Shown here: in pieces, positions 37,096 to 48,419 of the stretch
Position numbering within the stretch: position 1 is the stretch's first letter
Layout of the letters: each line of letters starts with the position of its first letter
NCBI GenBank assembly: GCA_008508345.1
Contig: QNGE01003495.1
Coordinates: 16,723 to 80,722, forward strand
Reading direction: 5' to 3'
Source of the DNA: Paragonimus westermani
Taxonomy: Eukaryota > Platyhelminthes > Trematoda > Plagiorchiida > Troglotrematidae
DNA length: 64,000 nucleotides
Translations under genes and position numbers: made by a program
Notes under the pieces: model-generated
Seen by the model: the letters and a program-made list of their open reading frames with translations, nothing else
The model's database searches: none
What the model was told of the DNA's origin: nothing

Positions 37096-39470
37096 GGTTG
37101 TAAAACTGACCCTGGTTTTGTTGGTGTGCGTCATGTTCGCGTTGCCACGTGCTAATTGTATACATGTCTGGCATTAAGTTCACGGTAAGTGTGACGGACC
37201 AACAAACCAAGAGTGGATGGATGTTCGTTGCGCTTTGATTTAGGGTCACCTGACTTTTTTAATAGGTCAACTTTGAGCTTCCCACTTAGGCATGTGGGGG
37301 ATGGCCAAATTACTTCTGACGTCAACCTACCCTGACAGTCCTTCCCTGAGTAACGAACCTGCAACAAGATGCAACGGTGTATGGGGAAGACCTTTAGTCC
37401 TATCCGAACCGGACAAATACCGATTCACGCCAGTGGCGTCTAGCGGAAAAAGGGTAATTTAGAGTTCAGCGCCTGAAGACTTCACAAGAACAGCACAAAT
37501 GATGCTCATACCGAGCAACAAAAAGACCTCACCACCTCAATCATAATCACACTCGGCGTCCTGTAAACTGTTTGAGAACTCACGATTGATAGGTGACTCA
37601 GTGGGAATCTGTGCATTTCTGTGGGAACCTTCAGTTTCGGTCGTTCCAACGCGCGTGTATGTGTGATACTGACAGGGTCATTGAAATGATGTGATATGTT
37701 TTGGCAAATAGTCCAGTGACAAGCGATCAGTGGTAACCAAAGCGCACAGTCTCACAACAATACTGTCCAGTTTATTCTGTTACGTGTTGTTTGCCATGCG
37801 CATCATGTTTATGTTCTGTATGATTCACATAGGCATGCTGCCGATTAGTTCGCATAAGGTTCTGACATACAACAGCACCCGTCCTCTCACCGTTCTGATG
37901 GTTGCTTCATATCCTAGGAAAGACATAGCCTCCCAGCTGGACAAATTCTAAACACACACGTTCCACGTTACGGGGAGTCGGTTCGTTCTTTGTGGGGTAC
38001 ATAAATTAAACTGGATAATATATAGTCTTAGTCTAAACTCAACATCTCGAAATACTCCCTTCGACCAAGATGCAGATAGATCAAACTCTAGGAGAGGTTC
38101 GAAGTATTTCTTAGAATGCTACTGAAATACTTTTCGTTCAACCTACTCTGATTTACTTACAACAAGTATGCTGACATGAAATATTAGGATTCAGAAGTGA
38201 AGCTGGACCATCCACCGTGTTAGCTGAATTGACCTCACGGTTTTATGGTGGCTACTGGCACGCCAAGAATCAACATGTGTCAAGTAAGTTATCGCTGTTA
38301 TGTTCTATGATGGGCCAGTTAACCAGACTGAAACATGTCACCTTCTGAGGGGTGAGGGGGGAATCGGTAAACTCTGGAGTGATGTTGTCAATTTACGAGG
38401 CGAGTTTGTTTCGCTGCCATTTTTGTGGTCTCAGTCTGAACCAAGCTGAGAACAACAAGGACAAGATTGTACGCGATCGTAAACAGGGCTACGACAATAT
38501 TAATTAATTTGTAAGCTTCTGAATGTGTAGGTTTAAAGTTGAGTTTAATGAAAGTTGGCAATCGGACCGCTTGCTTCCTGTTGCTATCGGCCGTCCGACC
38601 TACCATCCGAATTGTACGATTGTCTGCACCTTGACATTTTATACTCACCCATTCGGTTAATTCGCAAGCTGATATACGCAACATTTGGCTGGAACTAAAT
38701 AAAACGTTGTGATAGAAATTTGTGCAACTGAAACGGAATTAAACATTGGCTATTGAAGCAAGATGATTAGAATGATAGCACATTAACGGAGAGAAAGAGT
38801 GCGACGGCTTGGACGGACAATAATGGTCAGTAGATTTTATGACCAGTAAATCCGTCCACATTGATCTGAAGTTAGTGCGTAAAAGACGGGCAGAAAATAG
38901 GCACCGGCTAAATTTCACTACCAACTACACTATCACCCAATAGCCTGCATGCAGTACTGTCACCGACTTGCTTGCAATATTCAAGCTTTACTGAAATGCG
39001 ATTAGATAAAGCAGTGAAATGCAAATTGTGCGTCGTTCAAATGATATTCTTAGACGAAACCCGAAGTTGGCTGTAGAACAATGGACATTATTCTGATAAG
39101 CTTTTTAATATTGCATCTGGCTTTCTGGTGCATTTTTTGCTGCAAACAAACTGATGCGTTCCGATCACCAACATTTTGTTCGGCGGTATGAAACACTTTT
39201 AAAAGGGGAATAAAACCAATCAAACACGAATGTATACAAACCAGTTCAGTTCTCAAAAACCGCATGCAGCTCAGTGATGCACGTGTATCAGAGATAAAAC
39301 ATGTTCAAGACACTTCTGTGTCTGTTCAGCTAAATTTTACAATCAAACACCAACGCACAGTAACTGAAGACTTTGACTTAACACGGATTGTGTAACATAG
39401 AAGCCATCACAAAAATTTGACATATTCAGTACAAAGATCAGATCACTCAGTATCTTTTCCAAAATGTCTC

Positions 39471-39477
39471 TATAAAA
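39471..39477 (+). promoter_or_regulatory. TATA box of saposin-like gene 2
   Basis: TATAAAA lies 71 bp upstream of the ATG at 39542, predicting initiation near 39500. The geometry matches gene 1. Confidence 0.65.
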
Positions 39478-39541
39478 CGATTTAAATAAACGTGTTCTCA
39501 TGTGAACATAGTTCTGCTAACTGAAACCTACCCTAACAAAC

Positions 39542-39578
39542 ATGATACACATGTTTGTGTTCGTTCTACTGATCACAC
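39542..39578 (+). CDS. Gene 2 exon 1: signal peptide
   Basis: It encodes MIHMFVFVLLIT plus one base. The donor reads GTACTG, weaker than the GTATGT of gene 1, yet it falls at the aligned position after LLIT/LLIS and in the same phase. Joining to exon 2 gives Gln before the first cysteine. The leader is short, so an upstream or additional coding exon is conceivable. Confidence 0.6.
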
Positions 39579-42500
39579 GTACTGTTCATAGTTTATAACC
39601 CTGATATGATTGTTCAGATTTGTTCAACGTTGAATCATCCGTTCAGTTGAAAATCGGGGTAAGAATACTTGTCGTAATTATTCCATTGATGAAAAATGTT
39701 TAAGCATCACGATTTCCATCACAATGTTAACGATGTCATCTACTATAAAACAAAGGATTCTGCACTACTAGATCGAGCATTTGATTCTCGTTTTCATGCG
39801 CCAGCAATGAGGTTGAATGAGAGATTTCAGTAAATTGTTGATTGTTGATCAAAATCCATAAAACTTAAGCAACCTGTAATATTGTGTCAAAATTAAGTAG
39901 AGAGAAACGACTTTGAGTATTCAGGCTTTTGCTGTTGTAAGCGTTAGTTCGATTTGTTTCGTGAATCTCAACTAGACACACGCAAGATTATCAGAGACAC
40001 ATTTACCTCAGAATGTTGTTCAGCCACATTTGAATGCATTATATGACTACGCGTTATGACAGAACCATGGCTCATTTCTACCGGACGGGTAGTGCTGGTG
40101 AACGAGTATTAGTCTTTGACTAACATTTAAGCAAATTAACCACAACTCTATTTGGTGCATAGACTTGGATGGGTGAGTACCAATAACAAGTGCCAGCAGT
40201 TCCAGTGCCGCTACTATATCGTTATTTACAAGAAGAATGTAGTTGAACCAATGAGAAAACTTGAAAGTGATAATCTGACAGGCAGGCATCTCATTGAAAT
40301 CAGTCGAATTCAAAGTTGAAGTGTGTACCAGATTCGTCTATGCTACCATGGCAACCGGTTAATCGCAGGTTGTACAAGTAAAAGCGCCATATATGACAGA
40401 GTTGACAATTTTCAGTTTGGTATAAATCATGCTTACACCTATGCAAATTTTCTCTCAACAGTCAACCGTGGTCTAAGTACACAGTATTCATAGGCTACAT
40501 ATAAGATAGTGATCATTTAGGGAACGTGCTTACTGTTCATATTGCCTATTGAATATTTTGAAATGAGCATAAAACGAATGCAGAAGTAGTCTGTTGCGAA
40601 AGTAATAGAATTCAAATGATTGAAGACGCTTGAACAAATCAGTTGTTAGCAACTGTTGACACGAATCACTAAATCAAACATCTACATTGATTTAGGTGAA
40701 TGGGCATATGAGTAGCAGCCCCGGTTGGAGGAAGACAGTTGGCGGGCAGGAACCTTCGGACTTCTTAGGTAAGCCAAATTTGCAGGTTAAGGTTGGAACA
40801 GAATTTATTTTACAATTAATCATATTCTGTAATTTCCAACAGAATGCAAGGCCTGCAGTTCAGCTCTGAGTGTCACCATGTTTGTCTTCGTCCGAGATAG
40901 CGTCAAACACAACATTATGAACCGTCTTGAATTTGCATGCAATCGAACGGGAGTGGCGAGGGATGCGGTAGGTTTTATTCCGTTCTACGTTGTGCCAGAT
41001 TGTGTGAGTTGAAATGAATTTACCACAAGTGTTAGGCGCTCTATCATTATGCAAGATGTCTCGATACTAAAATCATAAGTTACAGCCCGTGTAATATCAG
41101 ACAATGTACAGTTCGAGGTTACTGTGTCTACGTAAAAGTTCCCAGGTCGACATAATGCCAACTTATCAGCAGAGTCTCAATATCAATAGAAATTTCAAGG
41201 TTTCAAAATGTCAGTATGTGATTCCAGTACCTTTATGGTGTCTGTGTGTTTTGGTGTTAAAAATGTTTTGTGGCCTGACTTGCTACACAAAACATCAGCC
41301 AAGAACCACGACCTGTTGACGATCCGAGGGGAGTCGCCTTCAACCATTACCGGAGTGTTAGCATTGACAAGCGGACGCTGAGAAACTTGGTCATGTTACA
41401 CAGTAACCTGAGTGACGCCCATCCACAGTGGCAGTTCTATCCAAACCAGGATGGGTATGGTGCACACTCTTGCTAGTATGTTTGATAAGAATATCGCAAG
41501 CCCATAATTTGTTGTCCGCAGAAGAAAAGTGATCAGATCATTGTTGGGATTCGGCTTGAAAACCTTCGTCGGCAGAGTCAGCCCAAATTGAATCTTGAAA
41601 CAACTCCAAAGAAAATCAGCTCAGGGCATGTTGACCGTAGATAACACTGGAACTAGAGAAATGTTTATGCTTATTTGAGTAATCGTCGCGCGATATACCG
41701 CTAACTGGTTGCTTCCTTAGTTCGGCTGAATAAAAAACACTGGTTTTCTTCATTCGAATTGTATTCCTGCATTTTTCCAGTGTCTCACGGCTGCGCGCGA
41801 AGTGCTTGGTTTCGTGTTTGACACCTTGAAAAATATGTCTGGTCGAGACGTTTGTGCGGTAAGTAATCCTGTACAGTGCATATGCATCAATACTGAAGTT
41901 CAGTTAATTAGCTGAAAACTTTGTCTGCAAGCTGAGCGTGAACTGGGTTTAACGATTGTAATATTTTGTCAGGGTTTGTATATATTCATACACATATATA
42001 TTCATATATACATATCTATGCAGGATATACTGCAGGATCCTCGCATTTAGTTTCGCCTAACTGTCGGACGAACAAAATCACACCCGCTTTCATTCAATTT
42101 GCGGTGGTCATAGGATTACTGCCACGGTTTTTACAAAGCCAACTGGTTGGACAAATCAATGTTGGTGCAGTCCTGAACAGCATACTTTCCACTCGCCAGT
42201 CTCATCGGCTGCTCCGTTCGTGACGTGTGCTGTGCTGCCTCCATGCTGAGTGATGTACCACAATAGCGCGCAGGAGCTAATCTGTATAGAATAGTTCCAA
42301 ACTAGACTGCAATTTGTGTGTGCTCCATCCACCTACGGTTTCAGCGTATGTTCGGCCTTCAATACAATTTGCCGCTAGGAGTTGATCCGCATTGCAATGG
42401 CAAATACTGGAACTTCTTTAAACTATGGATTACTTATCCGATTTGCAACTCACCTTTCAGATCCTCGACTACTGTCCTAACCCGCCAACAATTGACCGTA

Positions 42501-45500
42501 AGTGAAGTTATGTAAAGCATGCAATTTCATCAAAGTGATATGGTGAATGTGCTGTAAGTGTTGAAACGTTTATATTATAACCAGATGCAAGCTACGGTTA
42601 CAAAGAATACACCTTGGTGGTTTCATTTGCGAAAAGTAGTGACTTAGACTGGGCACGCTTTGTGTGCGGCTGGTTTGAATCAACCTGAAGTTCACAACCT
42701 TCGCAATTGGGCCGACCCCAAAATCTGAGATGTATTTGGAATTCTCCAACTCAGGATAATCTTCAGACGGCATGATCCCTAAGGTTTTCCGCAGTGTTAC
42801 GGTGTGGTTACCAAGCAGGCCAAATAGGCCATCAATATTTAGGAGTGACGCGCACATCTTAACATGGCTGATACAGTGTACGGAAGTATTGCTATCTTGA
42901 TTTATCCGGTAAACCAGGTTGGAAGGCATTTGGGCTAAATGTGATTGCAATAAGCTGCAGTGTCAACCAATGAGCAAGCAATCGCAAAATTTAACTCACA
43001 CGACCGAATTCATCCAGTTGGCAAGACAGCAATTCATACATGAACCTAATGAACTTTCCCGTCTAGAGCTGGGATGTTTACGCTAAAGTTGAATCGCTCG
43101 TCCTGGAAGATCCAACAGAATACTTTGTCACACCACTTCTCTAAGTGGGGCCATGACTGATCAGTTCGTCTTACACAATGTTGTCGACCGCCAAATAGTT
43201 CGTTCCTCGTCAGTCAGGCATGCCGAGCCTTATGAAACCTTGTCATGCCAGGCATGCGAATAAGGACTGGCGGACGATTGAACGACTTGTGTTCAGCCAA
43301 CGCCGTGCAAAAGACACGACTGGGCATAAATGCAAATAAAACAAATTATTCTGTTCACTCATAAAAGTACGCAAAAAGTGGTGCAAATCAGAACGTATGC
43401 AATGATCTTTACATCCAAATCGTTTTCCATACGAGCTGACCACTGTAGATCACCCCGTAATTTGCTACCCAACCTTACATAATCTAAATCTAGTCCTATC
43501 ATATAAGAACTGATAGTTCACTGATAAGAGGGTACTTGCGGTGTGTTCGATCAAACAACACATGTTTGTTCTCAAGTTGACCATCACTCATTTGATCGCA
43601 GCCTTCGCATTCAGCTAGACTTTGCAGTCAGCCTCTTTCGAAGGGAAGCACTAGACTCGAGTTTCGCTCTCATTAGAACGCGGAAGTTTGCTCGTCATTA
43701 GTTTCTCGGGGGATCATGCATCACCTGTACGGTAACTCGGGGTTAGCTGAATACTCTTAAAATGCACATAGAAATAACTGAAATGCTAACCGTTCGGAAG
43801 TAATATGAACCGACCATCAGGGCACACTATTGAGAAACTCAACCATGTCCAAAAACACTGTACCATAGAATTGCCTACCCGCTGGTTACGGCGACATTAG
43901 AATGCTGGTGGGTTTACGTAAAATGATCATCGCTTACAAATGACTGCGTCCACCGCATTCTCCTAGACATTCCAGTCATTCGCTTCCGAACTGAAGAACC
44001 ATACTCCAGTTTCCCTCTTGTCAGATTTCATCAGCTACGTATATGAACCGGAATTCCTTACTGGTCACCAGCAACAAGTTTGAAAACAAGTTCGAGGACT
44101 ACCGTGAATTCAACTTGGAGAGCAGCCCCATTCGTGTGATTGTCTATTGAAGCTAACAGGATAAACACGGTCTATTTCCAAAACGACCTGACAACCTGAA
44201 CAATGCTCACAGGCGAACGCGACAGGACATTCGTGTTTGGTAATATTGTCATGCATAATGTGAGGCCAATGGCCCACTGATCAACTCGGTTGCTTCACAA
44301 AACAGTCGAGGTTCTAGTCCCGGTTGTGGCAAACATATGCACTACAGACGAGCTTTAACAAGAGTGAAACTTGAGCCTAGCACTTCTTCCGAAGTGAGTG
44401 ACTTTAGTGTCTCCGTGAATGTGACAGCTGCAATCAAGTTTGAGTGATTTTCGGTTTACATTAGAACACAAACTTGGTAACGCGAGTGTTGAATCGTATT
44501 TGCAAAAGCATCCTTCCACTGTTTCCGTCAAACCGTTTGAGATTCACAGCGAACCCGATCAGACTATTAATAAACACGTATTAAATGTTGCGAAAAACAC
44601 ACCGAAACATTTAGCATACGTGATTTTGGTGTGCTTGAGAAACTGCAAAGTTGCCTGCACACATGTTCCTCCCAAGTAATGGAGGTTAGAAGTGTGTAAA
44701 TCCTGCTGACGATCAGGCAGCTTACTCTTGTAGTCTATCTCAATTCCCCCCTAATTCTAAGTGCTTACCACAATCTATCTGACGAAGGAAACGTCAAAAC
44801 CAGGTAGATGAATATCACTGCTATTTACGTAAACACGTTCAACGTTGAGGTCAGTGAGTAATTACTACTCTGATTTGCCGACAAATTTTGTGCACTCGAT
44901 TTGACCAACTATTCAGCGTTCAGATTTGGTAATTCGGTCGTGCTTGATATGAGGTCAATGGCGCAGTGGTTAACACGGTTGCCTCATGATTGGAATGACC
45001 GGAGTTGAAATCCCGGCCGTGGCAAGGATATGCACTACTGATGAGCTCTAATGAGAGCAAAACTCGAGTTTAGCGCTTCTTTTCGAATACGAAGGCTGCG
45101 ATCAGATGTGAGTGATGGTCATCTTGAAAATAAAACAAATCCCCGACTACTCATCAGTCAACTATTAAGCATTAACGAGTTACCAACGCTACCCTATTTC
45201 AATCAAACGAAAAACGTAACCGTTTGCGAATATTTCAGGTTCGATTTATATTTTGCCAATTCTAATTCCACTGCCCGTTCCTCTCTTGTAGTATGCCCTT
45301 TCTGCTTGGAAGTGGTGGATCATGTAGAACAAATCATATTGTCTGAAGCGTTCTTGAATGAACTGCATGGGGTTGTCTTAGGTCTGTGCGATTCACTCAC
45401 AATAGTCAGAAGTTTGGTGAGTTTTCTACAAAATTTCGGACTATGTCACTCCCATTGAAATGACCCTCGTAATCAGTTAAAACGAATTACAGTGACTGTA

Positions 45501-47990
45501 TGGCAATCGTAAAATTACTGTCACACACATCACGCTATTCATTAGAATTAATTCAATGTTTCCTCATTTATTGTGCCCAAGGAATGTATTATTCCGTTTT
45601 CTAGGGAATCTCTCACTTCATACTTTGTACGGTTGCTGGTAGCATACAATTATCTCAAAGTTATTCTAAATATGACCCACTGCTAGTACACTAGAGCATC
45701 ACAAACAACGAGTTCAAATGTTCATCCATTGATTCATCAATGACTATCTGGGGTATTCAGCTACACTATAACAATTAGGATTGTTTAATATCAGTTTTGT
45801 GGGGCTCGGTAATCTAATGCTCAGAGTGTGAATGAAAACACAGTTTGACTTCGCATTCTGTATGAATTCTTCGGGTGATACACACAATTGTTCAATTTTA
45901 CTTCAATATTTCCACTTCATACACCCGATATGATGACCCTTCATGATCGGAATGTGTTAAATGTATCAGATTGCAATTGTGTTCAAATGATGGGAACATA
46001 ATTTATACCGAGAAAGACTTATTGTAACAGAACTGGCTGTTAAACGAGTAGCTTGCGAGAGAGTTGCAACGGGTAAGTCGGTGTTCGAAAATCAGAATCC
46101 ATTCATATTTGTTTTCTTTCTGTGTTCCAGTGCTATCGTGTAATGGATGGTTTGTTCTACAACGCAGTTGACACTGTGAAAACGGAATTTGATGCTAAAC
46201 ACATCTGCCAAGTAAGTTCCCTGTTAGATGGATTGTTCACTTCAGCCCGATCAATTTAAACCCACTTGCACCCTCCGCTTACTCTCGTCAACCACAAACA
46301 GACATTGCAGCATACTCGTGATGTGTGACGTTGCGATAAATTGTCTATGGGCAGTTTATCTGGTGACTGAATGATTTCCCCAACGAAACAGAACGACCAC
46401 TAACAGAACAGCTTACCAAACGAGGAATTATGTGGAAATAACGCAATTGTTGTGGTGTACTCATCTGTGCCATTTTATGCTAACGCGATTTCGTGAACAC
46501 GTCCACTGAAAATATTATCTTATACCCCGTAATTTGCCACTGCAATCATTTTCCACAAATTAGTTGAAACCGTGTCTACGATTTACACCGTGACCCAATA
46601 ATCGTTATGTATCTTCTATAGGTAACAAGTTGAGGTTGTTAGACATGAGCAAAATTAGCAACAGTAACCTCATAACGGTTCAACCAAAATGATGCAGAGT
46701 GTGACACGGTCGGTTTGCCAAAGTTAGATATCCAAAGTCTAGGCTATCAACAGACAATCATGGCACACTCAGTATAATCACAAGGGATACACTATTGTGG
46801 ATGAGAAGAACTTTCATGCTGCAACTCTGATTAGTCAGTCGGGAAACGTTCTCTTTGTACGAGAGAACAGCCAGGAAACATTCTTTTTGAAATGTCTTTC
46901 TGTTCAACGTATGATACAACCTGTCAACATTCACACCAATGACTAGGTCAGAATTGGAGGTAAAACAGTCATGAAATCTGTCACATTTAGATAGGTGCGT
47001 ATCAGTGATTCATTAGTGAGGAATTGTACCAAGCTATCAGAGTGGCTGAAGCATCACGAAAAATTGTTTGTTCCTCATGTTCCGTAGACTATATCCAACA
47101 TTCAATTGTGTTCAAGAATAGCCTAGTTACCATGTCGTGAGCTTCGGAATTTTCGTTTATTAAAATTTCAACAAGTTTTGAAGATAACAAAGCACCACGA
47201 ATGAGCTTGTTAACTTAACTCTTAACCGCTTTGGCAGTATACTTATGGAGTATTACAGTCCAAATCCTGTTGAATGAGAAGTGAAGGTCAAGAGAACCAC
47301 ATTTTTGTCAATAGATAGGCAATTTTGTGTGTCTGATGGCTTCAGATAAGTGCTTCGTCAGTCGGTTACTCGCCGACCTGGTCACCATCGGCCAACGACG
47401 CTTCAAGATATTTGGTGGTATCATGAGTGTGTAGACGGTTTGATAGCAAAACCCATCAAATGCCCGAACGTGAACATTTAACTACCAATTGGGTAAGTGA
47501 GCAACGGAGATTCACTGTGGTCCATCAGCTTTGAGTTCTATATGGTAAGGTTTTGGGAACTAGAAGATGTTTAAATAAGGGTCACATAATCGATAACAAC
47601 TCTCGCATTCTCTTAAAGTGGTTAGTAATCCCTCTTCGAATAGAAGCATTAGACATGAGTATTCCACTGTTTGAAATCATCGGCAGAATACAACCTTACC
47701 ACAGCCAAACTATATCCATGTTCTCACTAGACAACCATGATCATGGTCCATTTAATATCTTCACATTGGGCACAATGGAACTAACATATCAATAGGCTCA
47801 TCCATATGTGCTCGCAAGTAGTTCTCAGATCTCCCGCCCGCCTTCGCCAGTTTATAATCACCCTAGCTCGCTTTACAATGAATCATCGGGAACGAGCATA
47901 TTCACAAGGAATTTAACAATCTGGATGTTCACTTACAGATGATTTCTAATTTTATATCTTCAGGGTGCGAATCTCTGTCCACCACGTTAA
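39542..47990 (+). CDS. Saposin-like protein gene 2 (secreted, two SapB domains), full span
   Basis: Seven coding exons (39542-39578, 40843-40967, 41781-41858, 42461-42497, 45292-45416, 46131-46211, 47964-47990) join in frame to 169 codons plus TAA. The product has a hydrophobic leader of 12 residues and two saposin-B domains: Cys 14, 17, 45, 55, 79, 85 and Cys 94, 97, 125, 135, 160, 166. Domain 1 is basic and domain 2 acidic, as in gene 1. Exons 2 to 7 equal those of gene 1 in length and phase, so the genes are tandem duplicates, but introns show no obvious similarity and the proteins have diverged widely, which indicates an old duplication. The likely role is a secreted lipid-interacting SAPLIP (family knowledge; not shown here). 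No AATAAA was seen in the first 700 bp after the stop. Confidence 0.83.
40843..40967 (+). CDS. Gene 2 exon 2: SapB domain 1, first half
   Basis: The acceptor is TTTCCAACAG and the donor GTAGGT. The 125 nt encode CKAC at the start (Cys 1, 2) and EFACNRT (Cys 3). The body includes VRDSVKHNIMNRL, aligned with ITDKLKNAIMDRV of gene 1. Confidence 0.87.
41781..41858 (+). CDS. Gene 2 exon 3: SapB domain 1, Cys 4-5
   Basis: The acceptor is ATTTTTCCAG and the donor GTAAGT. The 78 nt begin with Cys 4 and end RDVCA (Cys 5), with VLGFVFDTLKNMSG between. About 15 of 26 residues are identical to gene 1 exon 3. Confidence 0.9.
41975..42018. repeat. Imperfect TA/CA-rich microsatellite
   Basis: A run of TATATATTCATA-type units lies in intron 3 of gene 2, about 120 bp after the exon 3 donor. 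It is low-complexity sequence only. Confidence 0.7.
42461..42497 (+). CDS. Gene 2 exon 4: Cys 6 and interdomain linker
   Basis: The acceptor is CACCTTTCAG and the donor GTAAGT. The 37 nt encode ILDYCPNPPTID plus one base. The CP-x-PP linker is conserved with gene 1. Confidence 0.87.
43629..43711 (-). mobile_element. SINE hammerhead module, minus-strand fragment with insertion
   Basis: On the minus strand an intact GAAA, CTCGAG, TC cleavage dinucleotide and TAGTGC strand follow AGAGC. Stem II is interrupted by about 12 extra bases before a remnant ATGACGAG. The TAGTGC strand here is a perfect complement of GCACTA and preserves the ancestral helix I. It lies in intron 4 of gene 2, antisense to the gene. 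Confidence 0.65.
44255..44400 (+). mobile_element. tRNA-headed SINE with degenerate hammerhead, intron 4 of gene 2
   Basis: The head has an A-box-like TGGCCCACTGA and B-box-like GGTTCTAGTCC. The ribozyme-like module runs GCACTA, CAGACGA (core U changed), a weakened stem II GCTTT...AGAGT, intact GAAA, CTTGAG, CC, TAGCAC. The palindrome and cleavage triplet are mutated, so activity is not expected. It is the same family as the copy 690 bp downstream. Confidence 0.65.
44945..45200 (+). mobile_element. tRNA-headed SINE with near-complete hammerhead ribozyme
   Basis: The head has A box TGGCGCAGTGG (44960-44970) and B-box-like GAGTTGAAATC (45002-45012). The module at 45032-45076 runs GCACTA, perfect core CTGATGA, stem II GCTCT-AATG-AGAGC with five perfect pairs, AAAA where GAAA is expected (one mutation), CTCGAG, TT, TAGCGC, which pairs with GCACTA except at one position. 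The order matches a type I hammerhead with a very short or palindromic helix III. It ends with a shared tail (GATCAGATGTGAGTGATG...CTACTCATCAGTCA). It sits about 90-200 bp before exon 5 of gene 2. Confidence 0.8.
45292..45416 (+). CDS. Gene 2 exon 5: SapB domain 2, first half
   Basis: The acceptor is CTCTTGTAG and the donor GTGAGT. The 125 nt encode LCPFCLEVVDHVEQ at the start (Cys 1, 2) and VLGLCDS (Cys 3). The domain is acidic, with CPFC and GLCD shared with gene 1 exon 5. Confidence 0.9.
46131..46211 (+). CDS. Gene 2 exon 6: SapB domain 2, Cys 4-5
   Basis: The acceptor is TGTGTTCCAG and the donor GTAAGT. The 81 nt begin with Cys 4 and end HICQ (Cys 5). It includes GLFYNAVDTV, aligned with DVFYNAVESI of gene 1. 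Confidence 0.9.
47964..47990 (+). CDS. Gene 2 exon 7: terminal exon with Cys 6 and stop
   Basis: The acceptor is TATATCTTCAG. The 27 nt encode GANLCPPR then TAA. The cysteine is the fifth residue, as in all Cys 6 exons here, and the exon has the same length as gene 1 exon 7. Confidence 0.78.
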   Translation, partial: GANLCPPR

Positions 47991-48419
47991 CATCAACAAA
48001 GACAGAAGACTGTTCGATGGCAGCACAACCGAACGTTTCTCCAATTGCGAATTCTTGATTTTATTCACAAAGCATATCAAGTAATGTTGCTTACCTTTTC
48101 TTTGATGCTCGCTAAAATGGATGGGGTCAGGGGTTGTTTCCAAATAACCGCAATTTTCAGCGGAACTTGTACACGTATCAGTGATAACATGTAGTTCCGT
48201 GTCATACCATATCACTTTCGTCATGTCAGTAGTAGTGGTTGTAGAAGACAACTATCTTATTTCTGCAGCAAATTATGCCTGTGAGAACAAATGCACAATT
48301 GTCGAAGCACCACTGCGAATACGGTCGTGACTAACTCCAATGTGTGAACCGTGGAAATGATCAGTGGCAACCAGATGCCGACGAAACAAATACTGATTCA
48401 AAAGCCTCGAGCTGCAACC

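Larger units (their letters stand above)
30444..39470. other. Intergenic region between the two saposin-like genes
   Basis: About 9 kb hold no supported gene. Features seen are AATAAA at 30981-30986 (possible gene 1 polyadenylation signal), minus-strand tRNA-like repeat copies near 34241-34294 and 37042-37095, and a lone exon-like segment at 38195-38283. Protein-like minus-strand patches, for example at 37152-37367, may be retroelement remnants but were not identified. Confidence 0.45.

Noticed and set aside
38548..38595. Leader-like MKVGNRTACFLLLSAV as an alternative start of gene 2
   Set aside because: No GT donor in the right phase follows it. The leader at 39542 aligns with gene 1 and has a TATA box at the matching distance.
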